In this document: positions 53,013-62,886 of the stretch, in pieces
How positions within the stretch are numbered: the first letter of the stretch is position 1
Layout: every line of letters begins with the position of its first letter
NCBI RefSeq assembly: GCF_009932395.1
Contig: NZ_LSRS01000001.1
Coordinates: 420,741 to 484,740 of the forward strand
DNA length: 64,000 bases
Direction: 5' to 3'
Source of the DNA: Sporotomaculum syntrophicum
Lineage (GTDB): Bacteria; Bacillota; Desulfotomaculia; Desulfotomaculales; Desulfallaceae
Program-made: the position numbers and the translations under genes
Notes under the pieces: model-generated
Database searches by the model: none
The model's input: only the letters and a program-made list of their open reading frames with translations
What the model was told of the DNA's origin: nothing

Positions 53013-54059
53013 TTAAGGTTTATCGCTCCCCATTATTCGCCGGCGCAGCTGGCCGCAGGCTGCATCAATATCCAGGCCCATTTCTCGTCGCACAGTGACC
53101 GGGTAACCGGCTTTTTCCAGAATCTGCTTAAAAGCTTGTACTTCCCTGGCTCCGCTGCTCGCGATTCCGCGCTCGGGCACCGGGTTAGCCGGAATTAAAT
53201 TCACATGGCAGTGAATGCCACGCAAGATACCGGCCAGTTCTTTAGCCTGGGCTGCTTGATCATTAACCCCGCCCAGTAAAGCATATTCAAAGGAAACCCG
53301 CCGTCCGGTACCTTTAGCATAAGCGCGACAGGCCGGTAGCAGTTTTTCTAGCGGGTAAACCCGGTTAATCGGCACCAGTTGATTGCGCAGCGCATTATTG
53401 GGGGCGTGCAAAGAAACCGCCAGGGTAATGGCCAGATGCAGCTGCAGTAGATCGTAAATGCGCGGCACAATACCGCAGGTGGATAAGGTAATGTGTCGTT
53501 GGCCAATACCCAGCCCGTAGGGTGCGCTAACCAGCCCTAAAAATTTAATTGTGTTAGCATAATTATCCAGGGGTTCACCTGAACCCATTAATACTATACG
53601 ACCGATGTGCTGGCCAGATGCCTTTTGCATAGCCCAAATTTGGTCAATTAATTCACCCGGGGTGAGGTTACGGACCAGCCCGTTAAGTCCTGAGGCGCAC
53701 AGCTTACAGCCCATGCGGCAGCCTACCTGGGTAGAGAGGCAGGCGGTATAACCATAATGATATAACATCAACACGCTTTCTACGGCCTGGCCATCCCCCA
53801 GCTGCAGCAGAAACTTGACCGCTTCGCCGCCACTGGAAACCTTTTTATCCAGCACCACCAGCCCGCCCGGACTAAATTTACCGGCTAACTTCTCCCGCAT
53901 TTCTTTAGGCACGTTGGTTATCTCGTCAAAAGAGGCCGCCCCTTTGCGGTGCATCCAGTCAGCTATCTGTGCGGCTCTGAATTTAGCCAGGCCAAGAGCG
54001 GTTACCTCCCCTCCCAGCTCTTCCAGCGATAAATCTTTGATATTGACTAATCCAGGCAT
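53013..54059 (-). CDS. rlmN: RlmN, dual-specificity RNA methyltransferase
   Basis: A 348-residue radical SAM enzyme modifying A2503 of 23S rRNA and some tRNAs. Cluster motif CRMGCKLC (CxxxCxxC), SAM region GMGSGEP-like VLMGSGEPLDNYAN and C-terminal catalytic Cys in GLDIDAACGQLRRR. Usual neighbour of rsmB. Confidence 0.95.
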   Translation of the reverse strand: MPGLVNIKDLSLEELGGEVTALGLAKFRAAQIADWMHRKGAASFDEITNVPKEMREKLAGKFSPGGLVVLDKKVSSGGEAVKFLLQLGDGQAVESVLMLYHYGYTACLSTQVGCRMGCKLCASGLNGLVRNLTPGELIDQIWAMQKASGQHIGRIVLMGSGEPLDNYANTIKFLGLVSAPYGLGIGQRHITLSTCGIVPRIYDLLQLHLAITLAVSLHAPNNALRNQLVPINRVYPLEKLLPACRAYAKGTGRRVSFEYALLGGVNDQAAQAKELAGILRGIHCHVNLIPANPVPERGIASSGAREVQAFKQILEKAGYPVTVRREMGLDIDAACGQLRRRIMGSDKP

Positions 54060-54129
54060 AAAAATCCCCCGTCGACATGTTTTGCTATTCTACATTACGT
54101 TAGCCAAATCCTGCTTAGCGGGTTAATCG

Positions 54130-55491
54130 CTAATTACCGCTTTTGACCAGCCTGGCCATAAAAAACCCGTCCAGACCATGGACATGTGGCAGTATTTGCA
54201 GGTAACCCCGGTCTAAGGTTTCATCCTGATCAAGTGCGCCAGGTAATAATCCAGCCAGGGTATCCCATTTAAATTCCGGATGTTGCTCTAAAAACAACTC
54301 CACCTGCCCCAGGTTTTCTTCCCGTGTAATGGTGCAGGTGCTGTAGACTAAAACCCCGCCGGGCTTTAACGCCGCCGCTGCCGATGCTAGAATTTGTGCT
54401 TGCAGCTCAGCTAAAGCGGCAATTTGTTCTTCTTGCTTGCGCCACCTGGCATCCGGGCGTCGGCGTAATACGCCCAACCCTGAGCAGGGGGCGTCCACAA
54501 GCACGTAATCAGCCCATCCGGTGTACCGGGCTGGTATCTGCCGGGCATCGGCCAGCACTGGCTGCACGATTTCAACACCCAACCGCCGGCAGTTTTCGGT
54601 AATCAGCTTTATTTTATGCTCGTGCACATCCAAAGCCAGGATTTCGCCCTGGTTTTGCATCAGCTGGGCCAGGTGGGTGGCTTTACCGCCGGGGGCGCTG
54701 GCCACATCCAGTACCTGGGAACCTGGTGTTGGATTTACGGCTTGTCCCACAAGTATAGAGCTTTCATCCTGGGCTTGGAACTGCCCTTCTTTAAAGGGCG
54801 CTAGGGAACCCAGGGAGACAAAACCCTGCAGCTGAAGGCAGTCAGCAGCATATTGGCCTCTTTGTGATGTTACGCCCAGGCCGGTCAGCCGTTCCATCAA
54901 CTCGGCTGCACTGGTTTTTAATGTATTAACCCGCACGGTGTTAGGCGCGGGTTGATTGTTGGCGGCACACAAGGCCTCTGTTTCCGAATAACCAAAATCC
55001 TTAAGCCACCGGCGCACTAGCCAATCCGGATGCGAGTAGCGCAAGGCGATATAACGCACCGGATCATCACCCGGGTCAGGGTAGCTTAAACGCTCCTTGC
55101 CCCGGGCTAAATTACGCAGCACACCGTTGACAAATTTTACAATGCCTTCATGCCCATGCCGGCGAGCTAGCTTAGCCGATTCATTAACAGCAGCCGAATC
55201 GGGTACCCGGTCCATAAATATAAGCTGGTAAGCGCCTAAGCGCAAAATATTGCGCACTGCTGAAGACAGGCCGGACAGCGGCCGCCGCAGATAGTGGCTT
55301 AAAGCCCAGTCCAGTGTATTTTGAGCACGTAAGGTCCCGTAAACTAGTTCGGTGATAAACGACCGGTCTAATTTTCCTGGTTCTAGCTTATCCAACAACA
55401 CGCCCAGCGCCAGATTGGCATAAGCTTCCCGTTCTTCCACCGCCAACAGTACTTGAAGAGCCGCCTCCCTGGGGCTTGTCTGATGATTCAA
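54130..55491 (-). CDS. rsmB: RsmB, 16S rRNA m5C967 methyltransferase
   Basis: A 453-residue enzyme: NusB-like N-terminus (SPREAALQVLLAVEEREAYA), then methyltransferase with APGGKATHLAQL, DAPCSGLGVLRRRPD (catalytic-region Cys) and YSTCTITREEN (catalytic Cys). Its start lies 104 bases inside the end of the DUF116 gene. Confidence 0.95.
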   Translation of the reverse strand: MNHQTSPREAALQVLLAVEEREAYANLALGVLLDKLEPGKLDRSFITELVYGTLRAQNTLDWALSHYLRRPLSGLSSAVRNILRLGAYQLIFMDRVPDSAAVNESAKLARRHGHEGIVKFVNGVLRNLARGKERLSYPDPGDDPVRYIALRYSHPDWLVRRWLKDFGYSETEALCAANNQPAPNTVRVNTLKTSAAELMERLTGLGVTSQRGQYAADCLQLQGFVSLGSLAPFKEGQFQAQDESSILVGQAVNPTPGSQVLDVASAPGGKATHLAQLMQNQGEILALDVHEHKIKLITENCRRLGVEIVQPVLADARQIPARYTGWADYVLVDAPCSGLGVLRRRPDARWRKQEEQIAALAELQAQILASAAAALKPGGVLVYSTCTITREENLGQVELFLEQHPEFKWDTLAGLLPGALDQDETLDRGYLQILPHVHGLDGFFMARLVKSGN

Positions 55492-56272
55492 TTGCGATCA
55501 CTTCCGTGTTTATAAAATATTGTATCGCTTCTTCTACCCACTGTATCGAAAACCGCGTGTCCTGGCAGGGACCGTAAGGCCTTAAATTAGTGACGCCCAG
55601 CACCGGAATGGGGTTGGCATCTAGAATACCGCTGGTTAAATCCCGCTCACAGGCTATGGCCACGATAGCCCTGGGACGGTAATCCTGTACATATTTGCGG
55701 GCCAGGGTGCCCCCGGTAGCTACCCCTACGCCAATACCATACCGGTCTCGGAACTGCAATAGATCGTTAACCATGCAGCCGCCACAGCGCCGGCAATTAT
55801 CCACATTACCCGTTACTTTATGCACGCAGTCACTGTTTTGCAAGCAATGCGGAGCCAACAGCAGCAATTGTTCCGGTGCAACAGTAATTTGCTTAACCCG
55901 CACCAGGTTATTGTTCACTTCAATAAATGAACTTTTTATCCGATCCATGTCTATTTTTAAAAGTCTGCCCAGCATTAAGACCAGAGGGAAAAAGGTATTT
56001 AGTGCCACCCGTGTGGGGCCTTGTAACAGGGCAAACGGTTTTGCACGGATGATGGTTAAAACTATAGCGGTTAGACCAAAGCCTGCCAGCATAATAATAA
56101 CCAGCAGCATTAGGGCCACCGCTAACAGCACTAGTTTATAGACAAAAGAGCGTTCGGGGCTAAAAATAAGGAACCAAATGGATAAGGCCAGTAAACCCAC
56201 CACCATCAGGCTAGCCACCAGTAAACCAATAAACAACCGTTTGTGCGTGTGGAGCGGTACCACGTTATACAC
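55388..56272 (-). CDS. DUF116 membrane protein, overlaps rsmB
   Basis: About 294 residues. Two N-terminal TM helices, then a Cys-rich cytoplasmic domain (CLQNSDCVHKVTGNVDNCRRCGGC) and IGVGVATGGTLARKYV typical of DUF116. Function unknown, a metal-dependent redox role is only a guess. Start taken as GTG at 56272 next to AGGTGGC and overlapping the fmt stop; the long ORF to 56389 reads inside fmt. Last 104 bases overlap rsmB. Confidence 0.7.
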   Translation of the reverse strand: MYNVVPLHTHKRLFIGLLVASLMVVGLLALSIWFLIFSPERSFVYKLVLLAVALMLLVIIMLAGFGLTAIVLTIIRAKPFALLQGPTRVALNTFFPLVLMLGRLLKIDMDRIKSSFIEVNNNLVRVKQITVAPEQLLLLAPHCLQNSDCVHKVTGNVDNCRRCGGCMVNDLLQFRDRYGIGVGVATGGTLARKYVQDYRPRAIVAIACERDLTSGILDANPIPVLGVTNLRPYGPCQDTRFSIQWVEEAIQYFINTEVIAIESSDKPQGGGSSSTVGGGRTGSLCQSGAGRVVG

Positions 56273-57242
56273 CACCGCCACCTGCCGATGACTCTTCTTC
56301 GCCCAGCTTGCTGCCGGCAGCCAGCTGGTTTCCCCGTAAAAATTCGGCCGCCTGCATCCGTTTTTTACCCTGCAGCTGCAATTCATCAATCCTCAGCACG
56401 CCATTGCCGGTCTGTACAAAAATACCCTGGTTGCCGCCGGCAACCAGCACCTGGCCAGGCTCGGCAGAGCTTGCCGGGTAATCCTCCATCACGGATACAC
56501 GCCATATTTTTAGCAGCTTATCCGCCAAGGAGGTACGAGCGCCAGGCCAGGGATTTAAACCCCGGACCTGGTTTTTGATGGCCATCGCATCCTGTTTCCA
56601 GTCAATCAGTTCATCCTCCCGGGTAAGCATGGCAGCATAGCAGGAAAGGTGATCTTGCTGAGGTACAAACTGGACCTGGCCGTTTTTTATCAGTTCCAGC
56701 GCTTCCACCAGCAGGCGCCCGCCCAGCTCAGCCAGCCGGTCATGCACCAGCCCTACCGTGTCCTCCGAGCCAATCGGCAACTCGCCCTGCAGCAGCATGG
56801 CACCGGTGTCCAGTCCCCGGTCCATTTGCATAATGGTAACTCCGGTTTGCCGCTCCCCATTGATAATGGCCCGATGAATAGGTGCCGCCCCCCGGTAAGC
56901 AGGTAAAAGCGAAGCATGTACATTTATACAGCCATACGGGGGCAGGTCTAAAATCTCCGCCGGCAATATCTGCCCAAAGGCGGCCACTACAATGATATCC
57001 GGATTAAGCTCCTTAAGCACTTCAATAAAATCGGGCTCACGCACCTTTTCCGGCTGATAAACCGCTAATCCCGACGCGAGGGCAGCCGCTTTAACCGGTG
57101 AAGGGCGCAGTTTTTTCCCCCGCCCGCCCGGCTTATCCGGCTGAGTTACCACAGCGACCACTTCATAATTATTTTGCAACAAGGCCTGCAGCGCCGGCAC
57201 TGCAAAATCCGGTGTACCCATAAACACAACTCGCATATTCAT
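56265..57242 (-). CDS. fmt: Methionyl-tRNA formyltransferase
   Basis: A 325-residue enzyme. MGTPDFAVPALQALL at the N-terminus, HASLLPAYRGAAPI (catalytic His/Asn region), TIMQMDRGLDTG, and a C-terminal OB-like domain. Formylates initiator tRNA. Co-transcribed with def, 29 bases upstream. Confidence 0.96.
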   Translation of the reverse strand: MNMRVVFMGTPDFAVPALQALLQNNYEVVAVVTQPDKPGGRGKKLRPSPVKAAALASGLAVYQPEKVREPDFIEVLKELNPDIIVVAAFGQILPAEILDLPPYGCINVHASLLPAYRGAAPIHRAIINGERQTGVTIMQMDRGLDTGAMLLQGELPIGSEDTVGLVHDRLAELGGRLLVEALELIKNGQVQFVPQQDHLSCYAAMLTREDELIDWKQDAMAIKNQVRGLNPWPGARTSLADKLLKIWRVSVMEDYPASSAEPGQVLVAGGNQGIFVQTGNGVLRIDELQLQGKKRMQAAEFLRGNQLAAGSKLGEEESSAGGGGV

Positions 57243-57271
57243 TAAACCCCTTCAAAACCCCACCAAGATAA

Positions 57272-57724
57272 CTACACTCTTTTTAAATTCTTTGCCTTAT
57301 CAATAAATAAAATTCCGTCCAAGTGATCTATCTCATGCTGCAGAGCCCGGGCCAAAAAGCCGGTTGCCTCAAGCTCAGTTTCTTCTCCAGCCCGGTTTAA
57401 GCCTTTTACCTTAACCCACTCAGCCCGGACAACATCGCCCACCAAGCCGGGAATACTCAGGCATCCTTCGCTATCAATTTGCTGGCCATCTTTTTCCGCC
57501 AGTACAGGATTGATAAACTCAACTAAACCTTTGCCTATATCAACCACAATCACTCGCTTAGGTACCCCAATTTGCGGAGCAGCTAGTCCCACACCCTGAT
57601 TAGCGTACATGGTATCGCGCATATTATCCAGCAATTTATCAATATGGGGACCCAACTTGGTAACCGTAATCGCCTTCTCCCTGAGTACATCATTCCCGAC
57701 CTCAACAACTTTATATATCGCCAA
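57272..57724 (-). CDS. def: Peptide deformylase
   Basis: A 150-residue metalloprotease with all three motifs: GVGLAAPQIG, EGCLSIPG and QHEIDHLDG (HExxH). Removes the formyl group left by Fmt/initiation. Between priA and fmt. Confidence 0.97.
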   Translation of the reverse strand: MAIYKVVEVGNDVLREKAITVTKLGPHIDKLLDNMRDTMYANQGVGLAAPQIGVPKRVIVVDIGKGLVEFINPVLAEKDGQQIDSEGCLSIPGLVGDVVRAEWVKVKGLNRAGEETELEATGFLARALQHEIDHLDGILFIDKAKNLKRV

Positions 57725-57763
57725 TGTTAAACTGCCTCCTTATTGATGATACAAAATTAATTT

Positions 57764-60004
57764 TTACATAGTATACATCGGGTCCACATCTATACTCATT
57801 TTTAATGCTTTGCCCGGCAAAGTGCCGTGGCTAGCCTGGGCGAACTGTTGCATCACCAGGCGCAATTGCCGGTAATCAGCACTCCACAGTATGATGTGCC
57901 ACCGGTAATCTTCCTTTAGCCTGGCTAACGGTGCCGGGGCAGGTCCTATTATCATTATTCTTCCCCCGCTCAGCCCTTCAGCAAACCTATCTAGCTGAGC
58001 GCGAATTTTTTCCGCGGCCTGCTGCACGGCTGCCTCGTCCCTACCGTACACTAGTATCCTGACCATCTTGGCAAAGGGCGGGTAACCCATTTCCTTGCGT
58101 AAGCCGAGTTCTTTGTAAAAAAAAGCTTGGTAATTGTGCCGGGCGGCAGCCTGCACTGCATAATGCTCAGGAGTGAAGGTCTGAATTAAAACCTCCCCCG
58201 GCTCGTCTCCCCTGCCTGTCCGCCCAGCCACCTGGGCCAGCAGTTGAAAGGTGCGCTCTCCAGCACGAAAGTCCGGCATGTGTAGCGTACTATCGGCATT
58301 GATTACCCCGACCAGGGTTACCCCCGGCAAATCCAAGCCTTTAGCCACCATTTGCGTGCCCACTAAAATATCCGCTTCGCCACTAGCAAATGCAGCCAGT
58401 ATTTGTTCATGTGAGCCCTTGCGCGTGGTGGTATCCGCATCCATGCGCAAGATACGGGCCCCGGGCAGGTGCGCCGTCAACTCCATTTCCACCCTCTGGG
58501 TGCCAGTGCCAAAATAGCCCACCTGACTACTCCCGCAATCGGGGCACCGCTGAAGCGCTTGCACCTGGTAATTGCAGTAATGACAGCGCAAACGACCATC
58601 GGTATGGTAGGTAAGAGAAATTTCACAGCGAGGGCACTTCAATACCAGGCCGCATTCCCGGCAAACTACCAGAGTTTTAAAACCACGTCGGTTTAAAAAA
58701 ATAATGGCCTGTTCCTTATTATGAAGTCTTGAACGCAGTTTCTGTAATAGCAGCAGGCTAAAAATACCGCTATTTCCGGATTGAACTTCCCTGCGCATAT
58801 CCACTAACTGCACATCGGGCATATTTTTGCCCTTGACTCGACAGGGCATATTTAACAACGTGTACTCACCGCCCGACAAAGTCCGGCAATAAGATTCTAA
58901 AGAGGGGGTAGCGCTGCCCAGCACTAGCACCCCACGGTTCTTTTGAGCCCGGTATAGAGCCACCGCCCGGGCGTGGTAACGGGGCGCTTCCTCTTGTTTG
59001 TAAGAAGGCTCATGCTCCTCGTCAATAATGATTAAGCCGGGATCAGGTACCGGTGCCAGTATTGCTGAGCGCACACCCAGGACAACCGGCGCGCTGCCGC
59101 TATCTATACGCATCCACTCATCATATCTTTCACCATCGGACATACGGCTGTGCAGCACGGCCACAGCCCGGCCAAAGCGGGCCTTATACAACCGGACCAT
59201 CTGCGGTGTTAAAGCTATCTCAGGCACAAGAGTGATGGCCTGCCGGCCTGTGGACAGCACTTGCTCGATGCAGCGCAGGTATACCTCGGTCTTCCCGCTG
59301 CCCGTAACGCCATGCAGCATGAATACCCGGTGTTCACCTTGTTGCAGGGCAGCTGTAATAGCTTGCACGGACCTGCCTTGCTCCGTAGTTAAGGTGACCG
59401 GGGCTTGCCGGACAGCTTCATACTGCGGGTAGGGATCCCGGGCGAGCAGCTCGGTTTCCACCCGCAGTTGTCCCCCCGCACACAATTGGTTGATTACCGG
59501 TAAAGAAGCGCCGGATACCGCCGCCAAAGCTCGTTTGTCCAGCCCCGGATGCTGCAACGCTGTTTCCAGCACGGCCAGTTTTTTCGGCGACCGCGCCAGC
59601 TGCTCCTGCAGCAGCGGCAGCTGCTCCGGCCCAACAGCGCTGTAAAGCCTGGCCACCGACCGGGCAGCAGTTTTTTTCAGTGCCGGACCAATAACTGACT
59701 GCAGCGCCTTCACAGTGCTGCAGAAGTAATAATCAGCCAACCATCTGGCCAGGGTTAGCTGCTCTGCACGAAATAAAGGGTTTTCATCAACCAAACCAAT
59801 GATTTCCTTAACCCCCGGCACAGCTTTTTGTTCATTAAAACCAACCACAAAACCGGTTATTTTTTGTTTGCCGAAGGGTACCTTTACCCGGTGGCCGAAT
59901 TGTAATATGCCGGCCAACCTTGGAGGTACCTGGTATTGGTAAGTCCGGTCAGTCTGTAAACCCGGTACTTCCACCAGTACATCGGTATATAATTGATTGT
60001 TCAT
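57764..60004 (-). CDS. priA: Primosomal helicase PriA
   Basis: A 746-residue replication-restart helicase: N-terminal DNA-binding domain, Walker A GVTGSGKTEVYLR, DEEH box, zinc cysteines CRECGLVLKCPRCEISL and CHYC...RCPDCG, motif VI GRTGRGDEPG. Reloads the fork at stalled sites. Followed by def. Confidence 0.96.
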   Translation of the reverse strand: MNNQLYTDVLVEVPGLQTDRTYQYQVPPRLAGILQFGHRVKVPFGKQKITGFVVGFNEQKAVPGVKEIIGLVDENPLFRAEQLTLARWLADYYFCSTVKALQSVIGPALKKTAARSVARLYSAVGPEQLPLLQEQLARSPKKLAVLETALQHPGLDKRALAAVSGASLPVINQLCAGGQLRVETELLARDPYPQYEAVRQAPVTLTTEQGRSVQAITAALQQGEHRVFMLHGVTGSGKTEVYLRCIEQVLSTGRQAITLVPEIALTPQMVRLYKARFGRAVAVLHSRMSDGERYDEWMRIDSGSAPVVLGVRSAILAPVPDPGLIIIDEEHEPSYKQEEAPRYHARAVALYRAQKNRGVLVLGSATPSLESYCRTLSGGEYTLLNMPCRVKGKNMPDVQLVDMRREVQSGNSGIFSLLLLQKLRSRLHNKEQAIIFLNRRGFKTLVVCRECGLVLKCPRCEISLTYHTDGRLRCHYCNYQVQALQRCPDCGSSQVGYFGTGTQRVEMELTAHLPGARILRMDADTTTRKGSHEQILAAFASGEADILVGTQMVAKGLDLPGVTLVGVINADSTLHMPDFRAGERTFQLLAQVAGRTGRGDEPGEVLIQTFTPEHYAVQAAARHNYQAFFYKELGLRKEMGYPPFAKMVRILVYGRDEAAVQQAAEKIRAQLDRFAEGLSGGRIMIIGPAPAPLARLKEDYRWHIILWSADYRQLRLVMQQFAQASHGTLPGKALKMSIDVDPMYTM

Positions 60005-60075
60005 GCATATCCCTCAAGTTTGTCATGCATCAAATATTTCACCTAGTTAATTATAGACTAACAACATAGCAAACC

Positions 60076-60381
60076 TCAATCCATCTTTTGACACACTGTC
60101 GCCACCCGCCCGCTATCAGCCGGTGGGTGCTGCGGGGCATGCACAATGGTCAGGCTGTTAAAAATCATTTCCTTCTCATACTGCAGTTGATCATCTCGAA
60201 AGAACCGCTGCCTGATTTCAACGCGGGGAACATAAACAGAAAACTCATGCGGTACCGTGCTGTTAACCCGGCGGGCCATAGTCACCAGTACATCTCCTAT
60301 TTTAATCGCCGCTATATCCATCTGCGGTGATCCGGCCCGGAACTGAGGCCGGAGTATCTTTTTTAACTTGCTAATAAACAT
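60076..60381 (-). CDS. Small protein, possibly related to the DUF3662 N-terminus
   Basis: A 101-residue protein, FISKLKKILRPQFRAGSPQM at the start. By eye the segment DIAAIKIGDVLVTMARRVN...FSVYVPRVEI resembles the FhaA DUF3662 stretch (VEIAKKLAREM...FVPNRFEI). No FHA domain. Its role is unknown. It precedes priA on the same strand with a 71-base gap and lies 150 bases downstream of cysK behind a terminator. Confidence 0.45.
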   Translation of the reverse strand: MFISKLKKILRPQFRAGSPQMDIAAIKIGDVLVTMARRVNSTVPHEFSVYVPRVEIRQRFFRDDQLQYEKEMIFNSLTIVHAPQHPPADSGRVATVCQKMD

Positions 60382-60448
60382 TGGCCATCACCCATAAGGT
60401 TTTTATCCATAATATGTCATAGAGGAACAAAAGTGTGTAGTAAAATAT

Positions 60449-60488
60449 AAAATGCGCTCAGGCCGTTGCTCTGGCATAGCGCATTTTT
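60449..60488 (-). terminator. Terminator after cysK (works in both directions)
   Basis: Stem AATGCGCT / AGCGCATT around a loop with GGCC/GGC. T-rich on both strands (minus: TTTTATATTTTAC). It separates cysK from the 101-residue gene. Confidence 0.8.
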
Positions 60489-60531
60489 TTGGGCTGATAA
60501 TATATCTGCACCGGTCACCCTAATTAAACGC

Positions 60532-61455
60532 TTAACCTTCAAATACCGGAGTACTCAAGTAGCGCTCGCCGGTATCGGGTAAAATAGCCAGAACAGTTTT
60601 ACCCTGTCCCAGTTCCCGACCTATGGCCACTGCAGCGTACACCGCGGCACCACTGGAAATACCCACCAGCAAACCCTCTTCCCTGGCCAAACGCCTGGTC
60701 ATCTGATAAGCATCCTCGTCTGATACTGCATATGGCGAGTCAACCAGCGCTAGGTCCAGGTTGTCCGGCACGAAACCGTCCCCAATCCCCTGCAGGCAAT
60801 GTGGGCCCGGTTTACCACCGGATAACACCGCTGAACTCTTAGGTTCAACAGCATATACTTTAATGCCGGGAAATTGTTTTTTCAACACCCGGGCCACACC
60901 GGTTAAGGTGCCGCCTGTGCCCACACCGGCAACATAAGCGTCAATATCACCGTCCACCTGCTCCAATATTTCCTGAGCCGTGGTCTGTTCATGATATGCC
61001 GGGTTATTCGGATTAGTGAACTGATCCGGCATCCAGGCTCCAGATATTTGCCGGACCAATTCCCGGGCTTTTTGCACGGCTCCTTCCACATTCTTGTCTC
61101 CAGGGGTGAGCACCACCTCAGCTCCGTATGCCCTGACTAGTTTTCTTCGTTCCTCGCTCATGGATTCAGGCATTACCACAATCACCCGGTACCCCTTAAC
61201 AGCACCGACCATAGCCAGGGCAATGCCCTGATTGCCGCTGGTCGGCTCGACAATAACGGTGCCCGGCTTAAGTATGCCCTCCTTCTCAGCAGCTTCCAGC
61301 ATACCCAGCGCCGCCCTGGCCTTGGCGCTGCCGCTGGGATTAATCATCTCAAGCTTGACCAGTATACGCGCGTCACAGCCATCAGTTACTTTATTTAGCC
61401 TGACCACAGGCGTATGACCCACCAGTTCCAAGACGTTGTTAAAAATACTGCTCAT
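60532..61455 (-). CDS. cysK: Cysteine synthase (CysK)
   Basis: A 307-residue PLP enzyme, O-acetylserine sulfhydrylase fold. PLP Lys45 lies in PSGSAKAR, where most CysK have SVKDR; the changed residue beside Lys is unusual but common in this lineage. TSGNQGIAL (Asn loop) and GVGTGGTLTGVARVL (PLP phosphate loop) are intact. ATG at 61455 follows AAGGGAAG. Makes cysteine from sulfide. Confidence 0.92.
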   Translation of the reverse strand: MSSIFNNVLELVGHTPVVRLNKVTDGCDARILVKLEMINPSGSAKARAALGMLEAAEKEGILKPGTVIVEPTSGNQGIALAMVGAVKGYRVIVVMPESMSEERRKLVRAYGAEVVLTPGDKNVEGAVQKARELVRQISGAWMPDQFTNPNNPAYHEQTTAQEILEQVDGDIDAYVAGVGTGGTLTGVARVLKKQFPGIKVYAVEPKSSAVLSGGKPGPHCLQGIGDGFVPDNLDLALVDSPYAVSDEDAYQMTRRLAREEGLLVGISSGAAVYAAVAIGRELGQGKTVLAILPDTGERYLSTPVFEG

Positions 61456-61589
61456 TGTCAAAATACTTCCCTTCTAAATTATGTTAACATGCATTATGCT
61501 GCCATTTCAAGTAAATGAAGGTATTGCATTGTTTCTAATTACGACCTAGTGATACTGTTTCCTGAACATATTCAGGCCAAACTTACGGT

Positions 61590-61625
61590 AAGGCAGCAGA
61601 CCAATTAAGTGATCTGCTGCCTTTT
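61590..61625. terminator. Long hairpin between coaBC and cysK
   Basis: Stem AAGGCAGCAGA / TCTGCTGCCTT with a 12-base loop and T's on the plus side. Likely ends coaBC transcripts (minus). The remainder of 61456-61671 is the cysK promoter region. Confidence 0.75.
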
Positions 61626-61671
61626 CACACAGGTTAAAACATATCTAACGAGGCAAACTATTCTGCAATAT

Positions 61672-62874
61672 TTATTTCTTGACCAATAATAATTGCTGTA
61701 TTTTATCCCAAATAACCTCACTAAGCGCCAGCTTGTCCATCACCGGCTGAGGTTCGACCGTACCATCCGGGTATAAAATCTGCACCAGGTTAGTATCGGA
61801 ACCAAATCCGGCACCCGGCTGGGTGACATCGTTGGCTACCAGCAGGTCTAAATTCTTTTTGTTTATTTTTTCCCGGGCATTGTTAATTAAATCCTCGGTT
61901 TCGGCAGCAAAACCTACTAGTAACTGGTGGGTTTTTTGTCTGCCCAGCTCTGCTAAAATGTCCGTAGTTTTTTCCAGCTCCAGTACTAAGCTGGACTCAT
62001 TTTTTTTGATTTTTTGGTCAACCATCGCCCGGGGGCGATAGTCTGCCACAGCAGCTGCTTTAATGACTACATCCATCCGGGGATACAGTTCCAGCACTGC
62101 CCGGCGCATTTGCTCTGCGGTTTCCACGTTAATCACCTGTACACCGTCCGGTACAGTTAGACCGGTAGGTGCTGAGACCAGATAAACCTCAGCTCCCCTT
62201 AAGGCTGCTGTTTCAGCCAGGGCATAACCCATTTTACCGGAACTGCGATTGCCCACATATCTTACCGGATCGATCGGCTCCCGGGTGCCTCCGGCAGTAA
62301 CCAGAACCGCGCGCCGGGCTAGCTCCTTTTTCGGCTCCAGCACCTCTTTAATTTTTTCCAGGATCACCGGTACATCGGCCAGCCGTCCCGGTCCCTCATC
62401 CCCGCAGGCCTGCGGTCCCACAGCCGGATCAACTACATAGAAGCCCATCCGGCGCAAACGTTTCAGGTTGTCTTGCACAACCTGGTTAAGGTACATGTGC
62501 ACATTCATGGCCGGGCAAACCAGCACAGGGCAACCCATCGCCAGCACTGTGGTAGTAAGCAAATCATCGGCTATGCCACAGGCCATTTTGGCGATAATAT
62601 TGGCGGTAGCGGGCACGATCACGGCCATATCCGCCTGGCGGGCCAGTTCCAGGTGAGGGTAACGCCAGCCAGGCGGCGTTTCAAAGGTATCGACGTGAAC
62701 ACGGTTGTGTGAAATGGATTCAAAGGCCAGAGGCCTGACGAATTGCTGCGCCCCGGCAGTCATGATGACATGCACCTCAGCACCTGCCTTGACCAGGCCG
62801 CTTGCCAGATCCAGGGCACGATAAGCAGCAATGCCGCCGGTAACTCCAATCACAAAGCATTTACCCTTAAGCAT
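61672..62874 (-). CDS. coaBC: CoaBC, phosphopantothenoylcysteine decarboxylase/synthetase
   Basis: A 400-residue fusion. CoaC half (1-180): GVTGGIAAYRALDL and PAMNVHMY; CoaB half: TAGGTREPIDPVRYVGNRSSGKMG and KIKKN. Makes 4'-phosphopantetheine. Follows rpoZ in the remA-gmk-rpoZ-coaBC array. Confidence 0.96.
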   Translation of the reverse strand: MLKGKCFVIGVTGGIAAYRALDLASGLVKAGAEVHVIMTAGAQQFVRPLAFESISHNRVHVDTFETPPGWRYPHLELARQADMAVIVPATANIIAKMACGIADDLLTTTVLAMGCPVLVCPAMNVHMYLNQVVQDNLKRLRRMGFYVVDPAVGPQACGDEGPGRLADVPVILEKIKEVLEPKKELARRAVLVTAGGTREPIDPVRYVGNRSSGKMGYALAETAALRGAEVYLVSAPTGLTVPDGVQVINVETAEQMRRAVLELYPRMDVVIKAAAVADYRPRAMVDQKIKKNESSLVLELEKTTDILAELGRQKTHQLLVGFAAETEDLINNAREKINKKNLDLLVANDVTQPGAGFGSDTNLVQILYPDGTVEPQPVMDKLALSEVIWDKIQQLLLVKK

Positions 62875-62886
62875 GAGTCACCCCCG

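Noticed and set aside
52508..53098. Long plus-strand ORF opposite the FHA gene
   Set aside because: It is antisense to a well-supported FHA gene; no family or ribosome site supports it.
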